DNA of 64,000 nt from Aureimonas sp. SK2 (GTDB lineage Bacteria > Pseudomonadota > Alphaproteobacteria > Rhizobiales > Rhizobiaceae). How positions within the stretch are numbered: position 1 is the first letter of the stretch; every line of letters begins with the position of its first letter. Position numbers and translations under genes: made by a program. A model generated the notes under the pieces. The model was not told the DNA's origin. It saw only the letters and a list, made by a program, of their open reading frames with translations, and did no database searches. Location: positions 16,009 through 80,008 of the forward strand of contig NZ_JAPZDS010000017.1 in the NCBI RefSeq assembly GCF_029813115.1, written 5' to 3'. This document shows, piece after piece, positions 8,778 through 17,515 of the stretch.

Positions 8778-10304
8778 GTGGCGGATCAGGTCGACGTTTT
8801 GGTGATAGGTGGTGGACCGGCGGGGTGCTGGGCCGCCATGACGGCGCTCGAGGCAGGCGCCTCGGTAACGCTGGTGGAGAAGGGTTACGTCGGCACCGGC
8901 GGAGCGACCGCCTCGGGCAACACCACCATCATCTACACCGCACGCGGCACCGTAGAGCGCCGAATGTCCGTCGAGCAGCGGGTGCGGCTCGGGCAAGGAC
9001 TCGCGGACGCCGAATTCATCGAACGGGTTCTCGATTGCACGAAGGAGAACCTCGACCGGCTGGCTGGCTGGGGCTACCCGTTCCCGTCCTACGAGGACGG
9101 CCGGCCCTATCGCGGCATGCTGCGTGGCGTCGACTACCTACGCTTCATGCGCCAGCGCCTGATCAAGGGCGGTGCCGTACTCCGGGACCAGAGTCCGGCC
9201 GACGGGCTTCTCGTTTCCGACGGCGTCGTTTCCGGAGCGACGGGATACGACCGCCGGACGGGCGAGCGCTGGACAGTCCGGGCAGGCGCTGTCGTGATCG
9301 CGACAGGCGGGTGCGCCTTCCTCAGCGGAGCGCTCGGCACCAACAACCTGACCGGCGACGGCTACCTTATCGGCGCCGAGGCCGGCGCGCACCTGTCGGG
9401 CATGGAATTCTCCGCGCAGTACGGGATCTCGCCGGCCAACTCCGGCGTGACCAAAGGCGTCGTCTACTTCTGGGCGACCTTCTCCGACGCGTCAGGCCGT
9501 CCGCTTGACGTTGCCGGCAACCGCCATGGCATCGCCCGGCATCTGATGGACGGTCCGGTCTACGCCATCCTCGACAAGGCCTCGCCGCGCCTGCGCGAGG
9601 GGTTCCGCAAGGGCCAGCCCAACATCTTCGTACCCTTCGACCGCATGGGCATCGACCCGTTCACCCAGCGCTTCGAGGTCACGATGCGCCACGAGGGCAC
9701 CGTGCGTGGCACGGGTGGGCTCCTCGCGGACGATCGCGGCCGGACTACCGTGCCGGGCCTCTATGCCGTCGGCGACGCCAGCTCGCGCGAGAGGATGTCC
9801 GGCGCGGTCAGCGGCGGCGGCGGTCCGAATTCGAGCTTCGCCATGGCGACAGGGTCGTGGGCCGGCGAGGCCGCCGCGGCGTTCGCATACGCTCTTGGCC
9901 CCCGCAAGCATACCCGAGTTGCCGCGCGAGCCCACGGCGGCGACAGGGCGGCTAACGGGAACGCCACGCATGTGATCGAGGCGGTCAAGGACCGGATGCA
10001 GCCGCTGGAGAGAGGCTTCTTCCGCGACGAGGCGAGCCTGACGCAGAGCGCCGCGACCTTCGAGGCGCTCTGGCGTGACCGATCCTGGCGGGCCGACGGG
10101 CGTACGCGGGAGGCCGAAGCCCTCCTGGCAACGGCACGCTGGGCGACGGCGGCCGCGCTTGCCCGGAGGGAAAGCCGCGGGCTCCAGCGCAGGACCGACT
10201 TTCCCGACGCCGACCCAAGGGGCCCCCGCAACCTCCGCGCCGGCGGCATCGAGGCCGCCTGGGTGGCGGAAACGCCGGAGTCGGAGCGGAGGCTGGCGTC
10301 ATGA
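8778..10304 (+). CDS. FAD-dependent oxidoreductase of the fumarate reductase/adenylylsulfate reductase flavoprotein family
   Basis: A 508-residue protein with an N-terminal Rossmann FAD motif VLVIGGGPAGCWAA near residue 8, VVIATGGCAFLSG in the middle, and a second FAD-contact region TVPGLYAVGDASSRERMSGAVSGGG. This is the layout of succinate/fumarate and APS reductase flavoproteins, though APS reductase alpha is longer (about 620). The start is GTG at 8778, preceded by GAGGGG; an ATG five bases earlier is out of frame. The ferredoxin that follows overlaps by four bases and is presumably its electron partner. Placement ahead of a sulfonate-type importer suggests a redox step on an imported sulfur or nitrogen compound. 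That is inference. Confidence 0.85.
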   Translation: MADQVDVLVIGGGPAGCWAAMTALEAGASVTLVEKGYVGTGGATASGNTTIIYTARGTVERRMSVEQRVRLGQGLADAEFIERVLDCTKENLDRLAGWGYPFPSYEDGRPYRGMLRGVDYLRFMRQRLIKGGAVLRDQSPADGLLVSDGVVSGATGYDRRTGERWTVRAGAVVIATGGCAFLSGALGTNNLTGDGYLIGAEAGAHLSGMEFSAQYGISPANSGVTKGVVYFWATFSDASGRPLDVAGNRHGIARHLMDGPVYAILDKASPRLREGFRKGQPNIFVPFDRMGIDPFTQRFEVTMRHEGTVRGTGGLLADDRGRTTVPGLYAVGDASSRERMSGAVSGGGGPNSSFAMATGSWAGEAAAAFAYALGPRKHTRVAARAHGGDRAANGNATHVIEAVKDRMQPLERGFFRDEASLTQSAATFEALWRDRSWRADGRTREAEALLATARWATAAALARRESRGLQRRTDFPDADPRGPRNLRAGGIEAAWVAETPESERRLAS

Positions 10305-10639
10305 TCGAGCTCGTCAGCCAGGACCGCTGCATCAAGTGCGACATCTGCGTCGCCGCCTGCCCCGACAACGTCTTCGACGCGGTGCCGGACGCCCCGCCCG
10401 TCATCGCCCGCCAGGACGACTGCCAGACCTGCTTCCTCTGCGAGCTCTACTGTCCGGCCGACGCCCTCTACGTCTCGCCGCTGACCTACGAGCGGGACGC
10501 GGTGTCGGAGGTCGACCTTGCCGCACGCGGGGTGCTCGGCAGCTTCCGCCGGGAGATGGGCTGGAAGAACGCCAAGCCCCGCGGCACCCGCGACGACCTG
10601 AGCTACCGCATCTTCGAAGCCGGCACGATCGTGCCGTGA
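10301..10639 (+). CDS. 2[4Fe-4S] ferredoxin partner of the flavoprotein
   Basis: A 112-residue soluble iron-sulfur protein. Two cysteine clusters are visible: CIKCDICVAACP near residues 8-19 and CQTCFLCELYCP near residues 43-54, each able to hold one [4Fe-4S] centre. The start overlaps the flavoprotein stop (ATGA), which argues for a fixed complex, much as AprB pairs with AprA. The C-terminal tail (FRREMGWKNAKPRGT) has no cysteines. Confidence 0.9.
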   Translation: MIELVSQDRCIKCDICVAACPDNVFDAVPDAPPVIARQDDCQTCFLCELYCPADALYVSPLTYERDAVSEVDLAARGVLGSFRREMGWKNAKPRGTRDDLSYRIFEAGTIVP

Positions 10640-10671
10640 TCCCGCTCCCCTTGTCCCAAAGGATTGAATCC

Positions 10672-11730
10672 ATGCGCCACGTTCTTTCGAGCCTCGCGCT
10701 CGCCGCCCTCCTTTCGACCTCGATCCAGGCGGTCGCCTCGGCCGAGGACCTGCCTCCGGTGATCCGCCTCGGCGACGTCGGTTTCGGCTTCGGCACGCCC
10801 TTCGGCGTCGGGCTCCAGGCCATCGCCGACGCCAAGGGCTTCGTCGCCGACGAGTTCAAGGGCACGCCCGTCAAGCTGGAATGGACCTATTTCACGGGGA
10901 CTGGGCCGGCCATCAACGAGGCGCTGTCGAACGGCCAGCTCGACTTCGCCTCCTACGGTGCGGTGCCCAACATCATCGGCAAGGCCCGCGGCCTGCCGAC
11001 AAGGATTCTCGCCTCCTACGGCGGTACGACGATCTTCGGCGTCTCGCGTCCGGACCTCGACATCATTGGCGTCGCTGACCTCAAAGGGCGCAAGGTCGCC
11101 ATCCAGAAAGCCACGATCATCCACTGGGGGCTGATTTCCGCGTTGAAAGCGGAAGGATTGTCCGAGAAGGACGTGACGATCGTCGACCTGAAGAACGCCG
11201 ACCAGCTCGCCGCGCTCAGCGCCGGCAGCGTCGATGCCGCTTTCGGCGCGGATTTCCTCCTGCCTCTCGAGGCCAAGGGCCTGGCCAAGGTCTTCTACAA
11301 GTCCTCGGACCAGGGCGCGTCCGGCGACGGCTTCGGGGCCTTCCTCGGCACGCAGGACTTCATCGACAAGTACCCGGAAGCGACCCAGAAGGTCGTAAAT
11401 GGCCTCGTGCGGGCCGCGGAATGGCTGGGCCACGACGAGAACCGCGACGAAGCCTTCCGGATCTGGAGCCGCGCAGGAACGCCCGTCGAGATCATCCGCA
11501 AGGCCAACGAGGGAACGGCGCTGCGGGTCAAGTACGATCCCCGGCTCGACGACCTGTTCCGTGCCCGCTACGCGAGCGGCATCGCCTTCGACCGCGAGCA
11601 GAAGCTGATCCGCGCGGACGTCGATCTCGACGCCTGGGTCGAGTCGCGTTTCCTCGACGCGTCGGTGGCCTCGCTCGGGCTTCAGGCCTACTGGCCCGAA
11701 CGCGCGGCACCGGCCGCCTTCCAGAACTGA
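10672..11730 (+). CDS. ABC importer substrate-binding protein, SsuA/TauA/NrtA type
   Basis: A 352-residue periplasmic protein with a Sec signal peptide (MRHVLSSLALAALLSTSIQA, cleavage after ASA). The mature part has the sulfonate/taurine/nitrate family pattern: AIADAKGFVADEFKG, GTGPAINEALSNGQLDFASYG, ADLKGRKVAIQK and SAGSVDAAFG. The ATG at 10672 lies 32 bases after the ferredoxin stop, with AAAGGA upstream. It is the first of four importer genes and presumably binds an organic sulfur or nitrogen compound; the ligand is not readable from sequence. Confidence 0.9.
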   Translation: MRHVLSSLALAALLSTSIQAVASAEDLPPVIRLGDVGFGFGTPFGVGLQAIADAKGFVADEFKGTPVKLEWTYFTGTGPAINEALSNGQLDFASYGAVPNIIGKARGLPTRILASYGGTTIFGVSRPDLDIIGVADLKGRKVAIQKATIIHWGLISALKAEGLSEKDVTIVDLKNADQLAALSAGSVDAAFGADFLLPLEAKGLAKVFYKSSDQGASGDGFGAFLGTQDFIDKYPEATQKVVNGLVRAAEWLGHDENRDEAFRIWSRAGTPVEIIRKANEGTALRVKYDPRLDDLFRARYASGIAFDREQKLIRADVDLDAWVESRFLDASVASLGLQAYWPERAAPAAFQN

Positions 11731-11740
11731 GCCGTCGGGC

Positions 11741-12586
11741 ATGACCATCCAGGTCGAGGCCACGCATGGCTACCGCCGCCGGGTGCCGGGTTGGGACGGC
11801 CCGCGGCGAGCGGCAGGCCTGTTGCGTGGCACCGCGGCGCGCTGGGCGCTGACCCTCGTCGGCCCGCTGGCGATCCTCGGCCTCTGGCAGGGAGCGATCG
11901 AACTGGGGCTCATGTCCGCGCAGGTCCTGCCACCACCTTCCTTGGTGTGGGCGACACTGGTCGATCTCGCGTTGACGGGCGACCTGTCCGCCAACCTCGC
12001 GCTTTCGGCGCGGCGCATCATCTTTGGGTTGGCGATCGGGGCGCCGCTGGGTCTAGCCTTCGGCCTGGCGCTGGCGCTTTCCCGGACGCTGGAGGACTAT
12101 CTCGGGCCTACCTTCCGGGCCCTCGCAGCCGTCCCGTCGCTCGGGTGGATTCCCGTTCTCATCCTCGTCCTCGGCATTGAGGAGTCGCTGAAGATCGTGA
12201 TCCTAGCCAAGGCCTGCTTCGTCCCGATGGCGATCGCCGCGATCGAGGGCGGGCGGGCCGTCCCGCACGAGTTGTCCGAGGCCGCCGCTGTCATGCGCCT
12301 CGGAACTCTGACACGCTTGCGTCGTCTGACGCTCCCGGCTGCCATGCCCTTCCTGTTCCGCGGCCTGCGCCTGTCCGTGGGCCAAGCCTTCGTCTCGCTC
12401 GTCGTGGTGGAGATGCTCGCCGGCACGGACGGCATCGGCTACCTCATGGTATGGGGCCGGACCCTGTTCCAGCTCGACCTCGTGATCGCGGGGATGATCG
12501 TGGTCGGAGTGACGGGTTTCATCCTCGACCTCCTCCTACGCCGCGTGGAGCGGCGGGTCGCGCGCCGGTACGGCGCCGATGTCTGA
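11741..12586 (+). CDS. ABC importer permease, SsuC/TauC type (first)
   Basis: A 281-residue inner-membrane protein with about six hydrophobic segments. The binding-protein-dependent loop is EAAAVMRLGTLTRLRRLTLPAAMP, preceded by ALAAVPSLGWIPVLILVLGIEESLKIVILA, both typical of SsuC/TauC. It starts 10 bases after the binding-protein stop and overlaps the next permease gene by eight bases. SsuC-type importers usually have a single permease that forms a homodimer, so a second gene implies a heterodimer here. Confidence 0.9.
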   Translation: MTIQVEATHGYRRRVPGWDGPRRAAGLLRGTAARWALTLVGPLAILGLWQGAIELGLMSAQVLPPPSLVWATLVDLALTGDLSANLALSARRIIFGLAIGAPLGLAFGLALALSRTLEDYLGPTFRALAAVPSLGWIPVLILVLGIEESLKIVILAKACFVPMAIAAIEGGRAVPHELSEAAAVMRLGTLTRLRRLTLPAAMPFLFRGLRLSVGQAFVSLVVVEMLAGTDGIGYLMVWGRTLFQLDLVIAGMIVVGVTGFILDLLLRRVERRVARRYGADV

Positions 12587-13370
12587 CGTCCTGGTCCCCT
12601 CCACCGGCCCGACCACGCTCCGACGCCTGCGGGGTGCTGCCGTTCCAACCGCGTTCCTGCTCATATGGGCAGGTCTGGCGGCGTCCGGTGCCCTCTCGGG
12701 ACCGCTGGCGGTCTCGCCCATCGACGTCGTATCGGCTCCGTTCGCCGATCCCGACGGCCAGCAGGTCTGGCAGGGCCTCGCCCAGAGCCTCGTCCGCGTG
12801 GCGGCGGGCAGCCTGCTGGGCGGATTCCTCGGCCTCGCCGTTGGGGCTGCCTGCGGCCTCTCCCGCCCCGCGGAGCGCGCGCTCTCGCCTTCGCTCCATG
12901 CTGCACGCCAAGTCGCGCTCTTCGCCTGGATCCCGCTCCTTACGGCTTGGTTCGGTAACGGCGAGGTGACGAAGATCGCGTTCACGAGCCTTTCCTGTTT
13001 CTTCCCGATCTTCCTCGCGACCGAACGGGGCATGCACGACGTGGCGCCCCGTCTCGCGGAGGTTGGGCAAACCCTCGCACTGCGCCGCCGGACGCGCTTC
13101 CTCAAGCTTGTCCTGCCGTCGGCTCTCCCCTCGATCCGCATCGGCGTCGAGGTGGCGCTGATCTCGGCCTGGATCGGGACGGTGGGCGCGGAATACGCGA
13201 TCGGCAACGGCCGCGGCGTCGGCAGCTTCCTCGCCAGCGCCCGCGACCAGTTCCGCATGGACCTCGTGGCCGTCGGCGTCATCGTCTTGGCCGGGGTGGG
13301 CGTCGCGCTTCATGCGCTGTCGCGCACCGCCTTCGCCCGACTGTTCCCTTGGATGGAGTCTCGCCCATGA
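12579..13370 (+). CDS. ABC importer permease, SsuC/TauC type (second)
   Basis: A 263-residue membrane protein related to the preceding permease. It has FAWIPLLTAWFGNGEVTKIAF and the cytoplasmic loop EVGQTLALRRRTRFLKLVLPSALP. The start at 12579 overlaps the first permease gene by eight bases and its stop overlaps the ATPase start. It is expected to pair with the first permease as the translocation channel. Confidence 0.9.
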   Translation: MSDVLVPSTGPTTLRRLRGAAVPTAFLLIWAGLAASGALSGPLAVSPIDVVSAPFADPDGQQVWQGLAQSLVRVAAGSLLGGFLGLAVGAACGLSRPAERALSPSLHAARQVALFAWIPLLTAWFGNGEVTKIAFTSLSCFFPIFLATERGMHDVAPRLAEVGQTLALRRRTRFLKLVLPSALPSIRIGVEVALISAWIGTVGAEYAIGNGRGVGSFLASARDQFRMDLVAVGVIVLAGVGVALHALSRTAFARLFPWMESRP

Positions 13371-14116
13371 GCTCGCTCGAACTGCGCGGCGTCGCGAAGG
13401 ACTACAGCGTGGACGGTGTGCCCGTCCCCGTTCTGCGCGGCATCGATCTCACCGTCGAGGAGGGCGAGATCGTCGCGATCCTCGGCGCCTCGGGCTGCGG
13501 CAAGTCCACCCTCCTGCGCCTGATCGCGGGTCTCGATCGGGAGCACGTCGGAAGCGTGCGGGCGGAAGGTCGCGAGATCACTGGTCCCGACACGGACCGC
13601 GGCCTCGTGTTCCAGGACCACCGCCTCTTTCCATGGCTCACGGCCGAGGAGAACGTCGACCTCGCGCTCGACAGCCTCGGCCTCGATGCGGCGACGAGGC
13701 GCGAGCTTGTTCGACGCCACCTCGACCTCGTCGGCCTCTCGGACTTCGCCCGGGCCTATCCGCGACAGCTCTCGGGCGGCATGGCGCAACGCACGGCCAT
13801 CGCACGCGCGCTCGTCACCGAACCGCGCATCATCCTGATGGACGAGCCGTTCGGAGCCCTCGACTCCTTCCTGCGCATGCGCCTTCAGGAAGAGCTCCTT
13901 CGCATTTGGGAGCGCCGCGACGTCTCGATCGTCATCGTCACGCACGACATCGAGGAGGCGTTGTTCCTGGCAGACCGGGTCGTCGTCCTGGACTCGCGGC
14001 CCGGACGCATCGTCGAGACGGTGTCCGTCGACGTGCCCCGCCCGCGCGATCGCAACGGTACCGGCCTCGTGGAATTGAAGCGTCACCTGCTGTCGATCCT
14101 CGGCTCCAGACACTGA
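13367..14116 (+). CDS. ABC importer ATPase, SsuB/TauB type
   Basis: A 249-residue ATPase with Walker [11 protein letters not shown]-loop [10 protein letters not shown], signature LSGGMAQR, Walker [14 protein letters not shown] and H-loop [18 protein letters not shown] and the [16 protein letters not shown] region are typical of SsuB/TauB. The ATG at 13367 overlaps the permease stop (ATGA); an in-frame ATG at 13349 lies inside the permease gene and is less likely. It closes the flavoprotein-ferredoxin-importer operon. Confidence 0.92.
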   Translation: MSSLELRGVAKDYSVDGVPVPVLRGIDLTVEEGEIVAILGASGCGKSTLLRLIAGLDREHVGSVRAEGREITGPDTDRGLVFQDHRLFPWLTAEENVDLALDSLGLDAATRRELVRRHLDLVGLSDFARAYPRQLSGGMAQRTAIARALVTEPRIILMDEPFGALDSFLRMRLQEELLRIWERRDVSIVIVTHDIEEALFLADRVVVLDSRPGRIVETVSVDVPRPRDRNGTGLVELKRHLLSILGSRH

Positions 14117-14533
14117 GGCGGACACGTCCGCATCGGCGACAGGAGAGCTTATCTTGGCAGCGCCCGATATCCGTGCCGACAACAGCGACATGGCGGAGGT
14201 CCCCTCGAACGCGTTCGGCTCAAGCGCACGCGTGCGCCAGCGCATCGGCAGTGCCCGCTCCCAATTCCGGATCGCACCACTGGCTAGCGGGAGGCAGGAC
14301 GATGCAACCGCTCACCGGACGCGGGGGTCACCGCCGGACCGTTGACTCTCTCCGCCGACGGGACGTAGCCTGCTGCGCATGCGACCGTGCGACTCGCCTC
14401 CGCTGACCTGCATGCGCTTCATCGGCGTCGCGGGCGCGCGCGACGTCCGTCCCCACCCTTCGATACGCTGACCGCTAGCCCTTCCCGAGGCTGACGGACG
14501 CGAGGCACTGCCCCGTCCGAGCGGAGCGATCCC
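14117..14533. other. Intergenic stretch after the importer operon, with a short hairpin
   Basis: No convincing gene in these 417 bases; a 63-codon frame at 14154 is Arg/Ser-rich and resembles no family. Two bases after the ATPase stop, 6-base arms GCGGAC and GTCCGC (14118-14131) with a 2-base loop could form a small hairpin, but no T-run follows. The promoter of the next cassette should lie in the last 150 bases, but no clear boxes were recognised. Confidence 0.4.
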
Positions 14534-15127
14534 ATGTTCACAGACAAGCTCGCAGGCGCTCGCGCGCCGATGTCCTCACGCCGGACCGATGGCCCGCGTG
14601 GCGACGGCCCCGGTTACCGCCCCCTGCGCTGCCAGGGTGAGGTCGCGTTTGCGTCACCCCTGGCAGCCGACGTCGCGCGCCTCCTCGACGTCGATCCCGA
14701 GGTGGACCACTGGCGATGCTGGATCGCCGTGGACGGCCTCCCCTTCCCCACCGACTTCGTCACGTACGGCGACCGGGGCGTAGAGCATGTCTTCGTCCGG
14801 CCGGAGGGAACGACGGATGCGGATTGCGATGACCTGCCGTCCGGCTCCCGTGTCGTGACACCCTCCGACATCGACCCCGTCCGCCTCGAGAACGCGAAGC
14901 TCATCCTCCCCCTCGCCCGCTGGCGCGTCAGTCTCGACGACAGGGTGCGGTTGCTCGCCGCCCTCGACGAAGAGGGAAGCGTGACGCTCGCGGACTGCCT
15001 CTCGATCATCCGCCACACCTCGCGCCCGGTCGCCGCCGTGGCCGCACTGGCGCTGGCCCGCGTCGTCGACCTGGATCTCGACATGCCGCTCGGAGCCCGG
15101 ACGAGGGTGATACGCCGCGCCGACTGA
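14534..15127 (+). CDS. TnsA-endonuclease-like protein, probably catalytically degenerate
   Basis: A 197-residue protein of unknown function. Its layout follows TnsA-like endonucleases: PLAADVARLLDVDPEV (helix ahead of the nuclease core), PTDFVTYGD (the place of the PDF strand), SRVVTPSDIDPVRLENAKLI (vT-x-I and N-A-x-L elements), and a C-terminal winged region ending DLDMPLGARTRV. The expected Glu-x-Lys after the PDF strand is missing (VFVRPEG), so cleavage activity is unlikely. It is followed 59 bases later by the DUF6634-like gene and the AAA protease. The TnsA relation is a by-eye inference. The ATG at 14534 was chosen; a second Met at residue 13 is possible. Confidence 0.55.
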   Translation: MFTDKLAGARAPMSSRRTDGPRGDGPGYRPLRCQGEVAFASPLAADVARLLDVDPEVDHWRCWIAVDGLPFPTDFVTYGDRGVEHVFVRPEGTTDADCDDLPSGSRVVTPSDIDPVRLENAKLILPLARWRVSLDDRVRLLAALDEEGSVTLADCLSIIRHTSRPVAAVAALALARVVDLDLDMPLGARTRVIRRAD

Positions 15128-15186
15128 CATCGCCCTCCCCATCAGTCACGCGCCGCCGTTGCCGCGGCCATGCGAAGGCCATTACG

Positions 15187-15522
15187 ATGCCCATCTTCCT
15201 CACGCCGTCCTCGGGGCCGGACGTGCTCGACCGCGAGATCGAAAGCACGGCCGCCCTCCTGCGCGACCTCCGGTACCTGCGTGACCATCGCGCGCCGTCC
15301 GATACCATGTTGGCGGACGCGCGTGTCCTCAGCGCTTGGTCCTCGGAGTTGCGAATGGTCCCGTGCCTGCGCGGCCGGCCCGCAGGCCATCCAGTCGTCC
15401 GCGACGGGCGCGACGCCGTCACGTCGCCTCTGCGCGTCGTCGCGCTCGACGCCGGCTACGTTCGCACCGAGAGCCGGTTCTGGCTTCTCGGCGCTCCCGC
15501 TGCGGGAGGCGGCCATGCATGA
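15187..15522 (+). CDS. Small protein resembling the DUF6634 family
   Basis: A 111-residue hypothetical protein. The pattern LRDLRYLRDHRAPSDTMLAD, then SELRMVPCLRGRPAGHPVV and ALDAGYVRTESRFWLLG matches small alphaproteobacterial proteins known to me as DUF6634, whose function is unknown. Its stop overlaps the AAA protease start (ATG at 15515), so the two are co-translated. It may be an adaptor or substrate of that protease, which is inference from position only. Confidence 0.6.
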   Translation: MPIFLTPSSGPDVLDREIESTAALLRDLRYLRDHRAPSDTMLADARVLSAWSSELRMVPCLRGRPAGHPVVRDGRDAVTSPLRVVALDAGYVRTESRFWLLGAPAAGGGHA

Positions 15523-17464
15523 CCGCCTCGACTTCAACGATCTGCCGACATCGCTCGCCGGACGACTGACACCCTCGGCGCTAGTCGCTGACGCGCTCTT
15601 GCGTCAGACGATCACCGAGGGTGGCTGCGAGCGCTTCTTCGAGGGTGGATCACGCCTTGTCGTAATTCACGGCGTCCGACCCGACGACGCCTCCGTCCTG
15701 TGCGATGCGGTCCATGACCTCATCGGCGGTACGGTGGAATGCTTCGTCCAGATCAATGCATCGGCCCGCGACTGGACCGACCTGGCCAGCCAGCGTCCCC
15801 AGTACGTCGAACGCCTTCTCATGGACGCGAGCGTGTCGACGCGTCCCCTTGCCGTCCTGAGCCGGAGGCGGACGGAAGTGCCGGGCGTCGTTGGCACGGT
15901 GGCCGACGGCGTCATTCCGCTTGCCCGCAGCCAAGAAGCGATCGCCGACATCGTGAGGGAAGCGGCGGGCTTCCAGCCGGACGAGAGGCTTCTGGCCCGC
16001 CTTGCACGGCTGCCTCTGCCGTTTCTCAACCTAGCGATTCGCCCCGGCATGTCGGCCGACCGCATGTGGCGGATCGCCGGGCGGCTGGTCAGGCACCGGC
16101 CCGAGCTCGAGCGGGAGCGCCGCCCCGCCAAGCTGACGGATGCGAAGGTCAGGAAGCCCTCGGACGCCAGCGTTGTCGCGACCCCGCAGCCTGCCCCCGA
16201 GCGCTTGGAGGACCTCCCCGGCATGGGCGAGGCAGGCCGTTGGGGCCTGAGGCTCGCGGCCGACCTGGCCGAGTACCGCGCCGGGACGCTGCCATGGTCG
16301 GATCTCGAGAGCGGAATGCTCCTCCATGGCCCGCCCGGGACTGGCAAGACGCTGTTCGCGCGGGCGCTGGCGGGGTCGTGCGAGATTCCCCTTCATTCGC
16401 ATTCCATTGCCGCTTGGCAGGCGAAGGGGCACTTGGGTGACATGCTGAAGGCGATGCGGGCCGCCTTCGCCGAGGCCCGGAAGTCGGCGCCCTGCATCCT
16501 GTTCCTCGACGAGCTGGACTCGGTCGGATCGAGGGACGAGCCGCTCGGCGACAATGCTTCATACCAGCGTCAAGTCGTGAACGGGTTGCTCGAATGCCTG
16601 GACGGCGCCGCACAACGTGATGGGATCATCGTGGTCGGCGCCACCAACAAGCCGGACGTCATCGACCGGGCGGTGCTCCGGCCGGGTCGCCTGGGACGGC
16701 ACATCGAGGTCCGGCTTCCAGACCTCGCCGGCAGGGTCGGGATCCTCGAACATCACCTCCGCGGCGAGCTTCCCGACGCCAACCTCATGCGTCTGGCCGA
16801 CGAGTTCGGCGAGGCGTCGGGCGCGGCCTTGGCACAGCTCGTCCGCGAGGCGCGCGGGCTCGCCCGGAGGGTCCGGCGCTCGATGTCGGAAGCAGACCTC
16901 TGGGCCGCCCTACCGCCGGGCGTGCTACTTTCGGACGCGGCCTTCCGTAGGATGTGCGTTCACGAGGCGGGTCACGTCGTGGCCGGCCTGGAGATGGCTG
17001 CGGTCTCCGGGCTGGTGCCGACGCGGGTCAGGGTGCGGCGCCGCGTGCGGGATGGAGAGGGCAATCAGACGGACTTCGATGTCCTCGAGGGCATCGACCA
17101 GTCGCGGGAGAGCGTCGAGGCACAAATTGTCGTCATGCTCGGTGGGCTCGCAGCGGAGGAGGTCCTCCTCGGCTCGCGCAGCACCCTCGGCGGCGGCTCA
17201 CGCGACGCCGACCTCGTCCGCGCAACTCGGCTAGCGACGAGCTTCGAGTTCTCCTTCGGACTGGGCGGCCACCTGCATTCCGTTCCGACGACTGAGCTCG
17301 CTTCGGCCGCGGCGTGGCGCGACGGCGAGCGGTCGCGTGACCGTGTGGAACAGGTGCTCGGGCGGTGCTTCGGGAAGGCGAAGGCGATCGTCGAGAGACG
17401 CCGCGAGGAGATCAATGCGTTGGCGTCCCGTCTAGCTAAGACGAATGCGGTGACGCTTACCTGA
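15515..17464 (+). CDS. Soluble FtsH-like AAA+ zinc metalloprotease
   Basis: A 649-residue protein with a roughly 220-residue N-terminal region of unknown fold, then an AAA+ domain with Walker A GPPGTGKT (about 272-279), Walker B ILFLDE (about 328-333) and second-region-of-homology GATNKPDVIDRAVLRPGR. The peptidase M41 domain follows, with HEAGH (about 483-487) and a likely third zinc ligand in GGGSRDADL. Unlike housekeeping FtsH there is no membrane segment, so it should act in the cytosol. The start at 15515 overlaps the DUF6634-like gene; an upstream extension of the frame is a shadow of that gene. It probably unfolds and degrades specific proteins, with the two upstream genes as candidate partners. 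Confidence 0.85.
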   Translation: MHDRLDFNDLPTSLAGRLTPSALVADALLRQTITEGGCERFFEGGSRLVVIHGVRPDDASVLCDAVHDLIGGTVECFVQINASARDWTDLASQRPQYVERLLMDASVSTRPLAVLSRRRTEVPGVVGTVADGVIPLARSQEAIADIVREAAGFQPDERLLARLARLPLPFLNLAIRPGMSADRMWRIAGRLVRHRPELERERRPAKLTDAKVRKPSDASVVATPQPAPERLEDLPGMGEAGRWGLRLAADLAEYRAGTLPWSDLESGMLLHGPPGTGKTLFARALAGSCEIPLHSHSIAAWQAKGHLGDMLKAMRAAFAEARKSAPCILFLDELDSVGSRDEPLGDNASYQRQVVNGLLECLDGAAQRDGIIVVGATNKPDVIDRAVLRPGRLGRHIEVRLPDLAGRVGILEHHLRGELPDANLMRLADEFGEASGAALAQLVREARGLARRVRRSMSEADLWAALPPGVLLSDAAFRRMCVHEAGHVVAGLEMAAVSGLVPTRVRVRRRVRDGEGNQTDFDVLEGIDQSRESVEAQIVVMLGGLAAEEVLLGSRSTLGGGSRDADLVRATRLATSFEFSFGLGGHLHSVPTTELASAAAWRDGERSRDRVEQVLGRCFGKAKAIVERRREEINALASRLAKTNAVTLT

Positions 17465-17515
17465 AACGGCAGGAACAGGTCTTGATGCTAGGATTGCTCC
17501 GAATGGAAACTCCAT

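Noticed and set aside
14154..14345. A 63-codon plus-strand frame after the SsuB-type gene
   Set aside because: No ribosome site, no family resemblance and biased composition.
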